From Flavobacterium sp. (lineage in GTDB: Bacteria; Bacteroidota; Bacteroidia; Flavobacteriales; Flavobacteriaceae): 40,450 bases of DNA. The first letter of the stretch is position 1. Each line of letters starts with the position of its first letter. Positions 8,237 through 15,123 of the stretch are shown piece by piece. The position numbers and the translations under genes are program-made. The notes under the pieces are model-generated. The model searched no databases, was not told the origin of the DNA, and saw only the letters and a program-made list of their open reading frames with translations. The stretch lies in NCBI RefSeq assembly GCF_025352425.1, contig NZ_JANXTI010000027.1:1-40450 (forward strand), read 5' to 3'.

Positions 8237-8923
8237 TTATTCTTTGCAATAACATGGTTTTTCTCCAAAGGTGTACGTAATAGTAAAACCGCTGAATACA
8301 TACCAATCCTTGCTATTTAAATTACCAAATTTCAATGGTTCTAAATTTTTATTTTTTGGCAAACTTCCATCTAAATTATCAGTAAAAGTATATCGTGCCC
8401 CAACTTCAAATCCAAGAATTATGTTTTCAAACACATTACTTTTAACGCCAACAATCATAGGTATGGCAAATGTACTTGAGGTATAATCCTTGTGTGTTTC
8501 GCCATTAACAACATACAATTCGTCGTAAGCAAAATAGGTAATGCCTGAATACACGTAGGGAGTTACCTTCTTTGTTAGCTCGTCATGGAGATTAAAATCA
8601 AAAAAATTAAATTCTAATCCTGCTGAAATTTCTTTTATCTCATTTTTAAAGTTATAACCCCTTTCTACTCTTCCGCGTACTTCAGAATCTAAATCATTTC
8701 CTGTAATAGTTGACTGTGTATAGGAAAACCGATAGGAGTGTCTAGGGCTTTTATTCCATTTGTACAAAATTCCGAATGCCAATTTATTTGGAGAAACATA
8801 GTTGGTTTTCCCCACATCCCCAATATAATTACTTCCGCCCAGGAAAACACCAATTTCATGAATTTGTGCTGTCAAAACATTCTGAAAAATCAAACAAAAA
8901 AATAATACTAAAATCCTTTTCAT
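8237..8923 (-). CDS. DUF6089 family outer-membrane protein (PorG-like)
   Basis: I take the ATG at 8923 (MKRILVLFFCLIFQNVLTAQ), which starts a good signal peptide; the frame continues seven codons further upstream. The 229-residue product begins its mature part with 'IHEIGVFLGGSNYIGDVG' and 'NKLAFGILYKWN', has alternating aromatic strands throughout, and ends in a final strand 'FSGFTITYTFGEKPCYCKE'. This is the DUF6089 pattern, the family that includes PorG, an outer-membrane part of the T9SS in Porphyromonas gingivalis. It is the first gene of the uppS-bamA operon, an arrangement I recall as common in Flavobacteriia. An exact -7 motif lies 19 bp upstream. Whether this copy serves the T9SS is inference. 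Confidence 0.85.
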   Translation of the reverse strand: MKRILVLFFCLIFQNVLTAQIHEIGVFLGGSNYIGDVGKTNYVSPNKLAFGILYKWNKSPRHSYRFSYTQSTITGNDLDSEVRGRVERGYNFKNEIKEISAGLEFNFFDFNLHDELTKKVTPYVYSGITYFAYDELYVVNGETHKDYTSSTFAIPMIVGVKSNVFENIILGFEVGARYTFTDNLDGSLPKNKNLEPLKFGNLNSKDWYVFSGFTITYTFGEKPCYCKE

Positions 8924-8941
8924 CAAATTGAAAATAGCGTG

Positions 8942-8949
8942 CAAATATA
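8942..8949 (-). promoter_or_regulatory. Bacteroidota -7 element upstream of the porG-uppS-bamA operon
   Basis: On the minus strand TATATTTG matches the Bacteroidota sigma-A -7 consensus TAnnTTTG exactly and lies 19 bp before the ATG at 8923. I see no TTG -33 box at the expected spacing. The rest of the gap up to nadK (8950-9086) holds a perfect 9-bp inverted repeat, ATTCTAAAA (9036-9044) / TTTTAGAAT (9051-9059), without a T-run. Confidence 0.5.
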
Positions 8950-9086
8950 GTAATTCTCCTTACGCATCTAACATGAATTTTATATTTCTGTTAAATAAAA
9001 TAAAGGGATGATTATTATTGTCTTGCAATGGTTCTATTCTAAAACGAGAATTTTAGAATTGTAGTATAAAGAGAGAGATGTTTTTT

Positions 9087-9956
9087 CTAGTTTCTCTTAT
9101 CTTGTCCCCAAAGTAATTTGGTTCGAAGTGTTTTCAGAAAAGTTTCTTCAGGAATTTCAACCATTTTAATTGTGAATGGTGTTTTCTTAATTATCAATTC
9201 AGAATTATTACTGATAGAGGTAATTCTGGAGTCGAGCGAGACCAAATATTCCTCTTCTCTTCCCGAAACTTTGAGTTTTATTTCGGTATCATCCGGAATT
9301 ACTAGCGGTCTTGCGTTTAAATTATGCGGGGCGATTGGTGTTATAACCAAACCTTTAACATCAGGTGTCAGAATCGGTCCGCCACAACTTAGGGAATAGC
9401 CAGTAGAACCAGTAGGTGTTGAAATAATCAGGCCGTCTGCCCAATATGAATTTAAATATTCTCCGTTTAAAAAGGTTTCAATTGTAATCATCGAAGTGGT
9501 TGCTTTTCGACTAACTGCAATTTCGTTCATGGCAAAATTTATGTCAATATCAGGACATTGCATACTTAACATTGTTCTTTCTGAAATAGTATATTTTCTT
9601 TCTAAAACAATTTGAAGAAAAACTTCAATTTTTTCTTTTTGAACTTTGGCCAAAAAACCAAGTCGTCCGGCATTCACACCAAGGATTGGAATTCCAGAAT
9701 CACGAACAAATGTAGCGGCTTTTAAGATAGTTCCATCGCCACCAATACTAATCAGAATATCAAAACTGCTGTCTAAATCTTTATGGGAAGCGAAAGTGTT
9801 ATATTTTTTACCAACGATTTCTTCTTTGTATAATATTTCCAGAAACTTTTCCTCAATAACTAACTCTACATTGTTTTTATTAAAAAAAACAAAAATATCT
9901 TTGATGATTGGCCGTGTATCGTTTTGATAATATTGTCCGAAGATGGCAACTTTCAT
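9087..9956 (-). CDS. nadK: NAD kinase
   Basis: A 289-residue ATP-NAD kinase that phosphorylates NAD to NADP in the cytoplasm. Family landmarks: the 'GGDGT' motif at residues 72-76 in 'LISIGGDGTILKA', 'NAGRLGFLA' at about 95-103, the NE pair Asn144-Glu145 in 'FAMNEIAVSR', and the glycine-rich 'ADGLIISTPTGSTGYS' at about 173-188. Length is typical. It lies between the CBS-domain gene (74 bp upstream, same strand) and the porG operon, with a 142-bp gap that contains the next operon's promoter. The gap to the CBS gene holds a short direct repeat (9996-10026). Confidence 0.97.
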   Translation of the reverse strand: MKVAIFGQYYQNDTRPIIKDIFVFFNKNNVELVIEEKFLEILYKEEIVGKKYNTFASHKDLDSSFDILISIGGDGTILKAATFVRDSGIPILGVNAGRLGFLAKVQKEKIEVFLQIVLERKYTISERTMLSMQCPDIDINFAMNEIAVSRKATTSMITIETFLNGEYLNSYWADGLIISTPTGSTGYSLSCGGPILTPDVKGLVITPIAPHNLNARPLVIPDDTEIKLKVSGREEEYLVSLDSRITSISNNSELIIKKTPFTIKMVEIPEETFLKTLRTKLLWGQDKRN

Positions 9957-9995
9957 GTAGGATTATATTTTAGGTTCAGATTTTTAAATTTTTAT

Positions 9996-10026
9996 ACTTC
10001 TAACTTTGTTCTTCCAACTTCTGACT
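9996..10026. repeat. Short degenerate direct repeat between the CBS gene and nadK
   Basis: ACTTCTAACT (9996-10005) is repeated with one change as ACTTCTGACT (10017-10026), with CTTCC and AACTT pieces between. On the minus strand it reads as a run of AGAAGTT-like units. Similar short degenerate runs occur at 14334-14364 and 15054-15115 in this window. Confidence 0.45.
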
Positions 10027-10030
10027 TGAG

Positions 10031-10690
10031 TTACATATTTAAATATTTATCCAAATATTCAGAACGTTCTTTTAAGGTGTTCAAATAGTTGTCTTCGTGA
10101 TGTTCAGATACAATTTCATAATTATACCTACGAAACGACTGGATAATTTCATTCATTGCGCCAAGTGTAGTTTTCACAGTTACCTGCACTTTTTCGGCAT
10201 CAGCCTGTGAAACAAAAACACCCAGCAGTTTTCCATTATTGCTTTCTACAATTTGTGTAATCTGGCTCATCGAATAATCCGCTGTTGGTTTTTCAACCAC
10301 AATAATACCTCCAGTTTCCTTAAGGAAAGGCGTTTCGTTTAAAAATTTAATGACATCCGTAATTTCGTAATAGCCAACATATTTGTTAGTTTCCTCCAAG
10401 ATGGGAACGATATTCGAATTATTCCGGGCAAAAATCTCCAGTACATCCAACCAAGTCATAGATTCTCTAACAAAAAAGCCCTCAAACGCATATCGATACT
10501 CCATAATAGGCTTTTGAGTTTCAAAAGTTTCCGCATCAACCGCCGAAATCGAACCTATATAAACGTCACTATCCATAACCGGAAAATGAGAATACGTGTT
10601 TTCAGCAAAGAAATCCTGAATCTGCGCTACCGATTCCGTACTCGAAAACGGTTTAAAATCGTTATTGATATACTCCGAAAGTTGTCTCAT
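10031..10690 (-). CDS. CBS domain-containing protein
   Basis: A 219-residue cytoplasmic protein with a tandem CBS pair (roughly residues 1-125: 'TYSHFPVMDSDVYIGSISAVDA', 'RNNSNIVPILEETNKYVGYYEITDVI'). A C-terminal ACT-like module follows: 'GGIIVVEKPTADYSMSQITQIVESNNGKLLGVFVS', then 'VQVTVKTTLGAMNEIIQSFRRYNYEIV'. CBS pairs usually sense adenine nucleotides, and ACT-like folds bind small ligands or dimerise, so this is probably a regulatory sensor; its target is unknown. The gene is divergent from pdxJ, whose start is 104 bp away, and is followed on the same strand by nadK. A near-match to the -7 element (TTATTTTG on the minus strand, 10714-10721) lies 24 bp upstream. Confidence 0.85.
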   Translation of the reverse strand: MRQLSEYINNDFKPFSSTESVAQIQDFFAENTYSHFPVMDSDVYIGSISAVDAETFETQKPIMEYRYAFEGFFVRESMTWLDVLEIFARNNSNIVPILEETNKYVGYYEITDVIKFLNETPFLKETGGIIVVEKPTADYSMSQITQIVESNNGKLLGVFVSQADAEKVQVTVKTTLGAMNEIIQSFRRYNYEIVSEHHEDNYLNTLKERSEYLDKYLNM

Positions 10691-10757
10691 CTTTTCTTTT
10701 CTTTTAGCGACTGCAAAATAATCAAAATTTGGGACATGATGACTTAGTTTTACTTTG

Positions 10758-10765
10758 TATTTTTG
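10758..10765 (+). promoter_or_regulatory. -7 element upstream of pdxJ
   Basis: TATTTTTG matches TAnnTTTG exactly, 29 bp before the pdxJ ATG. The nearest TTG (10729-10731) is 26 bp upstream, slightly more than the usual 17-23 bp spacing. Confidence 0.45.
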
Positions 10766-10794
10766 TAGTCATATTTTTATCACACCTTTTTTTC

Positions 10795-11508
10795 ATGACA
10801 AAATTAAGCGTAAACATCAATAAAATAGCGACTTTGCGAAATGCCCGTGGCGGAAATGCTCCTGATTTATTGCAGGTTGCAAAAGATATTCAAAGATTTG
10901 GTGCACAAGGGATAACGATACATCCACGACCGGATGAAAGACATATTCGCTATCAGGATGCTCGTGATTTAAAACCCATTGTCTACACCGAATTTAACAT
11001 TGAAGGCAATCCGCAGCATAATTTTATCGATTTGGTTTTGGAATGTAAACCCGAACAAGTTACTTTAGTTCCCGATGCAATTGGTGCAATAACATCTTCT
11101 GCTGGTTGGGATACTGTTAAAAATCATTCGTATTTAAAGGAAGTAATTCAGGAGTTTCAACGCAACGGAATCAGGACATCTATTTTTGTGGACCCAATTT
11201 CAGAGATGATTGAAGGCGCCAAAAAAACAGGAACCGACCGCATCGAGTTATACACTGAAGCTTTCGCGCATCAATACGGTTTAGGAAATAAAAGTGGTAT
11301 AGAACCTTATGTAAAATCAGCAATTATAGCCAATGAGTTAAGTTTGGGCATTAATGCGGGGCATGATTTGAGTTTGGATAATATTAAATTCTTCAAAGAG
11401 AATATTCCGGGTTTGTTGGAAGTATCGATTGGCCACGCCTTGATTTCAGAAGCGTTATATCTTGGTTTGGACAATGTTGTTAATATGTATTTGCAAAAAT
11501 TAAAATGA
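10795..11508 (+). CDS. pdxJ: Pyridoxine 5'-phosphate synthase
   Basis: Condenses 1-deoxy-D-xylulose 5-phosphate with 3-amino-2-oxopropyl phosphate to pyridoxine 5'-phosphate, the last ring-forming step of the DXP-dependent vitamin B6 route. The start is the ATG at 10795 (MTKLSVNINKIATLRNARGG), which matches the family N-terminus; the frame upstream would add an unrelated hydrophobic stretch overlapping the promoter. The 237-residue product shows 'GAQGITIHPRPDERHIRYQD', 'EQVTLVPD' and 'GINAGHDLSLDNI', all conserved TIM-barrel active-site segments. Its stop overlaps the start of the next gene as ATGA, indicating translational coupling with the hydrolase. Confidence 0.96.
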   Translation: MTKLSVNINKIATLRNARGGNAPDLLQVAKDIQRFGAQGITIHPRPDERHIRYQDARDLKPIVYTEFNIEGNPQHNFIDLVLECKPEQVTLVPDAIGAITSSAGWDTVKNHSYLKEVIQEFQRNGIRTSIFVDPISEMIEGAKKTGTDRIELYTEAFAHQYGLGNKSGIEPYVKSAIIANELSLGINAGHDLSLDNIKFFKENIPGLLEVSIGHALISEALYLGLDNVVNMYLQKLK

Positions 11509-12272
11509 TTTTACACTCCAGAATTGAAGGCGAAGGCAAGCCACTCTTAATTATTCACGGCTTTCTCGGAATGTCTGACAATTGGAAATCGTTGGGCTCA
11601 CTTTATGCTGCCGCAGGTTTTCAGGTCCATATGCTCGATTTAAGAAATCACGGGAAAAGTTTTCATTCCGATGAGTTCAATTATAACGTAATGTCTAATG
11701 ATATTCTTGAGTATTGTCAACATTATAATTTATCAAAAGTTTCTATTATAGGCCATTCGATGGGCGGGAAAGTTGCAATGCTTTTTGCAACTACTTATCC
11801 CGAAAAGGTAGAGAAACTAATCGTTGCCGATATTGGCCCGAAATATTACGCACCGCATCACGATGAGATTTTAGCGGGATTGAACGCCGTTGATTTCTCT
11901 ATAAAACCTGATAGAGCAAAGGTTGAAGAAATACTATATCCATTTATTACCGATTTTGGAACACGCCAGTTTTTGATGAAGAATTTATATTGGGTTGAAC
12001 CCCAACAATTGGCTTTCCGATTTAATTTACCGGTCTTTAATGCCAAAATCGAAACAATTGGTGAAACTTTGCCAAAGGAAAATCATTTCGACAAGCCAAC
12101 ACTGTTTATCCGTGGCGGAAACTCCGGCTACATTTTAGACACTGATTTGCCCGAAATAAAAAAACATTTTGCTATTTTTGAAATAGCTACAATTCCAAAT
12201 GTTGGTCATTGGCTTCACGCCGAAAACCCCAAATTGTTTTTTGAGGAAACGGCAAAGTTCCTGACAAATTAA
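11505..12272 (+). CDS. Alpha/beta hydrolase (YbfF-like esterase)
   Basis: A 255-residue cytoplasmic alpha/beta-fold hydrolase. It has the oxyanion-hole region 'IIHGFLGMSDNWKSL' (about residues 16-30), 'LDLRNHGKS' (45-52), the nucleophile elbow 'IIGHSMGGK' with Ser85, and the catalytic histidine His235 in 'NVGHWLHAENP'. The 'DNW' and 'DLRNHG' spacing resembles YbfF-type esterases, which cleave short acyl esters or acyl-CoA thioesters; the real substrate is not known. The ATG shares four bases with the pdxJ stop, so the two are co-translated. A small membrane-protein gene follows 24 bp later. Confidence 0.9.
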   Translation: MILHSRIEGEGKPLLIIHGFLGMSDNWKSLGSLYAAAGFQVHMLDLRNHGKSFHSDEFNYNVMSNDILEYCQHYNLSKVSIIGHSMGGKVAMLFATTYPEKVEKLIVADIGPKYYAPHHDEILAGLNAVDFSIKPDRAKVEEILYPFITDFGTRQFLMKNLYWVEPQQLAFRFNLPVFNAKIETIGETLPKENHFDKPTLFIRGGNSGYILDTDLPEIKKHFAIFEIATIPNVGHWLHAENPKLFFEETAKFLTN

Positions 12273-12296
12273 AAATTTTAAAATAAATACACACTT

Positions 12297-12644
12297 ATGA
12301 AATTACTAATTAGAATACTTATCACGGCCGTTTTAGTATTAATCATAGCCAAAGTTATGAAAGGCGTAATCATTGACGAATTTACGACTGCGCTAACTGT
12401 TGCCATCGTTTTAGGGTTACTCAACTTTTTTGTAAAACCTCTTTTGGTCTTGCTTACTTTACCGGTAACAATTTTTACTTTAGGATTGTTTTTATTGGTA
12501 ATAAATGCAGTTATGATATTGCTTTGTGATTATTTTATAGATGGTTTCAGGATTAGTTCATTTTGGACAGCCATGTTGTTCAGCATAATTTTATCACTTT
12601 CGCAGTCATTGGTTTATCAAATCACAGGCGATGCCAAAAAATAG
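12297..12644 (+). CDS. Phage holin family 4 (YvlD-like) membrane protein
   Basis: A 115-residue, very hydrophobic protein with four predicted transmembrane helices, at roughly residues 3-22, 30-50, 55-75 and 88-108. The pattern 'IVLGLLNFFVKPLLVLLTLPVTIFTLGLFLLVINAVMI' is diagnostic of the Phage_holin_4_2/YvlD family. Despite the name these are mostly chromosomal inner-membrane proteins of unknown role, and nothing phage-like surrounds this one. It is the third gene of a probable pdxJ-hydrolase-holin transcription unit. The inverted repeat at 12673-12707 may terminate that unit. Confidence 0.88.
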   Translation: MKLLIRILITAVLVLIIAKVMKGVIIDEFTTALTVAIVLGLLNFFVKPLLVLLTLPVTIFTLGLFLLVINAVMILLCDYFIDGFRISSFWTAMLFSIILSLSQSLVYQITGDAKK

Positions 12645-12668
12645 CTTATAAATCAATAAAGTAAAAAC

Positions 12669-12699
12669 TTGGTTGGGTTGCAGAAATGTTTTAATTTTG
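12669..12699 (+). promoter_or_regulatory. Sigma-A promoter of tig
   Basis: TTG at 12669-12671, a 20-bp spacer and TAATTTTG at 12692-12699, an exact TAnnTTTG with correct -33 spacing. It lies 25 bp before the tig ATG. The -7 element lies inside the inverted repeat 12673-12707. Confidence 0.7.
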
Positions 12700-12711
12700 C
12701 AACCCAATTTT
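12673..12711 (+). terminator. Inverted repeat overlapping the tig promoter (terminator or operator)
   Basis: Perfect 9-bp arms TTGGGTTGC (12673-12681) and GCAACCCAA (12699-12707) are separated by 17 bp and followed by TTTT. It could end transcription of the pdxJ-hydrolase-holin unit, but its loop holds the tig -7 element and its left arm overlaps the spacer, so it could equally be an operator for tig. Confidence 0.5.
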
Positions 12712-12724
12712 AGTATGTATAAAA

Positions 12725-14059
12725 ATGAATATTACAAGAAATAACATAGACGCATTGAATGCAGTTGTTACGGTAGAAGTAGCAAAAAATGATTATGCTG
12801 AAAAAGTAAATAAAATATTAGCTGATTACCGTAAAAATGCTTCAATTTCTGGTTTCAGAAAAGGAACTGTTCCAATGAGTTTAATACAAAAGCAGTATGG
12901 AAAAGCAGTATTATTGGAAGAGGTAAACAAATTGTTACAGGACAACCTGAACAAATATTTAGTCCAGGAAAAATTAGACATACTTGGAAATCCATTGCCA
13001 AAGGTAACCGAAGATTTCAACTGGGATGTCGAAGATTATAAATTCGAATTTGAATTAGGTTTGGCTCCTGAATTCAACGTTGATTTAGCAGGTAAAAATG
13101 ATTTAGTGCAATACAAAATCGTTGCCGATGACAAAATGTTGAACGACCAGATAGCGCGTATCCAAAAACAATACGGAAAATTAATCGCTAAAGATACCGT
13201 TGAAGAAAACGATGACGTTTCCGGATTTTTTACTAACGAAGAAAAAGGAATCAACAATAGAACGACTGTGTCATTGAATGTTTTCGCTGATAAGAAAACG
13301 GCAAAAAGTTTCATTGGTAAAAAAGTTGGTGATGCTGTAGTTCTAAAAACTAAAGGTTTATTTGATGATGACCACAAACTAATGGACATATTGGCAATTA
13401 GCCATGACGATGTTCATGGTTTAGATGTCGAGGTAACTTTTACCATTGATGAAGTCGTAGGTCACGAACCCGCAAACTTAGACCAGGAATTATTCGATAA
13501 ATTATTTGGACCAAAAATAATTACTTCTGTAGCCGAATTGAAAGCCAAAATCAAAGAAGATGCTGAACAACAGTTCAAACAACAGGCAGATCAAAAATTC
13601 CTTAACGATGTTACCGAGTCTTTAATTGCAACTACTAAATTCGATTTGCCATCTTCATTTTTGAAAAAATGGATACAATCCGCTGGTGAAAATCCACTTT
13701 CGGTAGAAGAAGCAGAAACAGAATACACAAAATCGGAAAACGGTTTGCGTTACCAATTAATTGAAGGCAAAATCATGGCAGAAAATAATATGCAAATTAC
13801 CTTCGAAGACTTGAAAGCGTATACTTCTGAAGTTATCAAAAAACAAATGGCACAGTTTGGACAAACCAACCCAACTGATGAAGAGGTACAAGGAATTGTA
13901 GCACGCGTGATGTCAAACCAGGAGGAGGTTAAACGGTTGTCAGAGCAGGTAATGAATGAAAAAATGCTAAACTTGTTCAAAGACAACGTAAAAGCCAAAA
14001 CAAAAGAAGTAAGCTACGATGAATTCATCAAAGCAATGTATGGTGAATTAAAACACTAA
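12725..14059 (+). CDS. tig: Trigger factor
   Basis: The ribosome-associated chaperone that meets nascent chains at the exit tunnel. The 444-residue product starts with the ribosome-binding domain, including its signature 'SGFRKGTVPMSLIQKQYG' (GFRKG at residues 43-47, Pro50). The middle region (about 150-245) corresponds to the FKBP-like PPIase domain but is divergent and lacks the usual aromatic active-site pattern, as is common in Bacteroidota trigger factors. The C-terminal helical domain (about 255-444) is rich in charged residues. It has its own promoter (12669-12699) and is followed by the clpP and clpX genes, a widespread tig-clpP-clpX order, although here the gap to clpP is unusually long (309 bp). 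Confidence 0.96.
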   Translation: MNITRNNIDALNAVVTVEVAKNDYAEKVNKILADYRKNASISGFRKGTVPMSLIQKQYGKAVLLEEVNKLLQDNLNKYLVQEKLDILGNPLPKVTEDFNWDVEDYKFEFELGLAPEFNVDLAGKNDLVQYKIVADDKMLNDQIARIQKQYGKLIAKDTVEENDDVSGFFTNEEKGINNRTTVSLNVFADKKTAKSFIGKKVGDAVVLKTKGLFDDDHKLMDILAISHDDVHGLDVEVTFTIDEVVGHEPANLDQELFDKLFGPKIITSVAELKAKIKEDAEQQFKQQADQKFLNDVTESLIATTKFDLPSSFLKKWIQSAGENPLSVEEAETEYTKSENGLRYQLIEGKIMAENNMQITFEDLKAYTSEVIKKQMAQFGQTNPTDEEVQGIVARVMSNQEEVKRLSEQVMNEKMLNLFKDNVKAKTKEVSYDEFIKAMYGELKH

Positions 14060-14072
14060 TAATATATTTCAC

Positions 14073-14080
14073 TATATTTG
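14073..14080 (+). promoter_or_regulatory. -7 element in the tig-clpP gap
   Basis: TATATTTG is an exact TAnnTTTG match 14 bp after the tig stop. No TTG is visible at -33. It would start a transcript of about 280 nt before clpP, covering the hairpin cluster at 14210-14295. Just downstream, GGCG...GGCGC followed by TTTTTTT (14081-14107) may be the tig terminator, although the stem is poor. Confidence 0.4.
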
Positions 14081-14139
14081 GGCGTCAGAGTGATTTGGCG
14101 CTTTTTTTATTTGAAGCTAATCCGGCTATACATTGCAAT

Positions 14140-14196
14140 CTGTCATTGCGAGGAACGAAGCAATCTAAAAAAGGACTATTCGTTTCGCAATAACAG
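14140..14196. repeat. Imperfect inverted repeat, dispersed palindrome type
   Basis: CTGTCATTGCGAGGAACGAA (14140-14159) pairs with TTCGTTTCGCAATAACAG (14179-14196) with few mismatches around a 19-bp loop. The 'GTCATTGCGAGGAACGAAGCAATC' type of sequence is, from memory, a dispersed repeat found between genes in many bacteria, including Bacteroidota. Here it lies in the tig-clpP gap. Confidence 0.65.
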
Positions 14197-14209
14197 GATT
14201 TCCACTGCA

Positions 14210-14295
14210 AACACGTAGTGTTCATCGAACTCCTATGAAAATAGGCGCTAGGTGAGATAATCCGGGATAGGGTTTCGGCTCACCGACACAATGTC
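14210..14295 (+). ncRNA. Candidate structured RNA or clpP leader (four consecutive hairpins)
   Basis: Four short hairpins follow one another with no ORF: AACAC-gta-GTGTT (14210-14222); CCTAT-gaaa-ATAGG (14232-14245), whose GAAA is a GNRA tetraloop only on the plus strand; GGTGAG (14251-14256) and CCG (14262-14264) pairing with the contiguous CGG and CTCACC (14276-14284) around a 5-nt bulge; and GACA-caa-TGTC (14285-14295). I do not recognise a known riboswitch or RNA family. It could be a structured clpP leader, an independent RNA, or part of a dispersed repeat. Confidence 0.35.
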
Positions 14296-14333
14296 ACTTT
14301 AAATAACAAGGCACGAACTTTGACTAAAACACA

Positions 14334-14364
14334 ATTCATAACTTATAACTCATAATTCATAACT
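14334..14364. repeat. Short degenerate tandem repeat before clpP
   Basis: ATTCATAACT (14334-14343) recurs exactly at 14355-14364, with the related TATAACTCATA between. It ends 4 bp before the clpP ATG, so it replaces any ordinary ribosome-binding region. Runs of this type are, from memory, common between flavobacterial genes. Confidence 0.55.
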
Positions 14365-14368
14365 AATA

Positions 14369-15055
14369 ATGGACTACGGAAAAGACCCAAAAGCTACGCT
14401 CGAACTGGCGAAGCAATTCAAAAAATTTGCTACCAAAAAACATGGCGTAAACAGTTTATATTACGATAAAATCGTAGGTAGCATGACGCCATATATCATC
14501 GAAGAAAGACAGCTTAATGTGTCCCAACTTGACGTTTTTTCCCGTTTGATGATGGATAGAATTATCTTCATGGGAACCGGAGTTGATGATTATATGGCCA
14601 ACATTATCCAAGCCCAATTGTTGTTTTTAGAAAGTGTTGATGCTTCAAAAGATATCCAAATCTACATCAACTCACCGGGAGGAAGTGTGTATGCAGGCTT
14701 AGGAATTTACGACACCATGCAATACATCAAACCAGACGTGGCTACAATTTGTACCGGAATGGCAGCCTCAATGGGTGCAGTGTTATTGTGCGCAGGTGCA
14801 GCGGGAAAACGTTCCGCTTTACCACATTCAAGAGTTATGATTCACCAGCCTTCGGGTGGCGCACAAGGTGTTGCAACCGATATGGAAATCAACTTAAGAG
14901 AGATGTTGAAACTAAAAGAGGAATTATACCAAATTATAGCACAGCATTCCGGGCAGTCTTATGATAAAGTACACAAGGATTCTGAACGCGATTATTGGAT
15001 GATTGCCGATGAAGCCAAAGAATACGGAATGATTGATGAAGTTTTAAGAAGATAA
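14369..15055 (+). CDS. clpP: ATP-dependent Clp protease proteolytic subunit
   Basis: The serine peptidase that forms the tetradecameric degradation chamber fed by ClpX. The 228-residue product has the complete triad at family spacing: Ser134 in 'GMAASMG', His159 in 'VMIHQP' and Asp208 in 'DSERDYW'. It also has 'INSPGGSVYAG' (100-110) and the handle region with 'GAQGVATDMEI'. The N-terminus is about 37 residues longer than the Escherichia coli protein, consistent with a longer propeptide or the extended N-terminus often seen in this phylum. It lies 68 bp before clpX; that gap and the one before clpP contain short repeats, and the ATG has no obvious Shine-Dalgarno, as is usual in Bacteroidota. 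Confidence 0.97.
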   Translation: MDYGKDPKATLELAKQFKKFATKKHGVNSLYYDKIVGSMTPYIIEERQLNVSQLDVFSRLMMDRIIFMGTGVDDYMANIIQAQLLFLESVDASKDIQIYINSPGGSVYAGLGIYDTMQYIKPDVATICTGMAASMGAVLLCAGAAGKRSALPHSRVMIHQPSGGAQGVATDMEINLREMLKLKEELYQIIAQHSGQSYDKVHKDSERDYWMIADEAKEYGMIDEVLRR

Positions 15056-15115
15056 TTCAGAACGCAGAATTCAGAACGCAGTCAGTCTGCCTTCTTAAAT
15101 CTGCCTTCTGCTAAC
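15054..15115. repeat. Tandem and inverted short repeats in the clpP-clpX gap
   Basis: AATTCAGAACGCAG occurs twice in tandem (15054-15067, 15068-15081), the first copy overlapping the clpP stop codon. TCTGCCTTCT then occurs twice, roughly the reverse complement of the first unit's core. The transcript could fold into a long imperfect hairpin between the clpP stop and the clpX ATG at 15124. Confidence 0.65.
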
Positions 15116-15123
15116 TGAGAAAG

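Noticed and set aside
9036..9059. ATTCTAAAA/TTTTAGAAT palindrome as the nadK terminator
   Set aside because: Perfect 9-bp stem, but no T-run on either strand, and A/T-only palindromes arise easily in AT-rich gaps.
12297..12644. Holin-like gene as a sign of prophage or a phage defence/lysis module
   Set aside because: The family is mostly chromosomal; no endolysin, integrase or phage structural gene is near, and it sits in an operon with pdxJ.
14081..14107. Strong rho-independent terminator after tig
   Set aside because: There is a T7 run, but the upstream GGCG/GGCGC arms pair poorly and need a large asymmetric bulge, so I mention it only under the -7 element entry.
14334..15115. CRISPR-like array around clpP
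   Set aside because: The repeats are 10-14 bp, degenerate, without regular spacers, and no cas genes are present.
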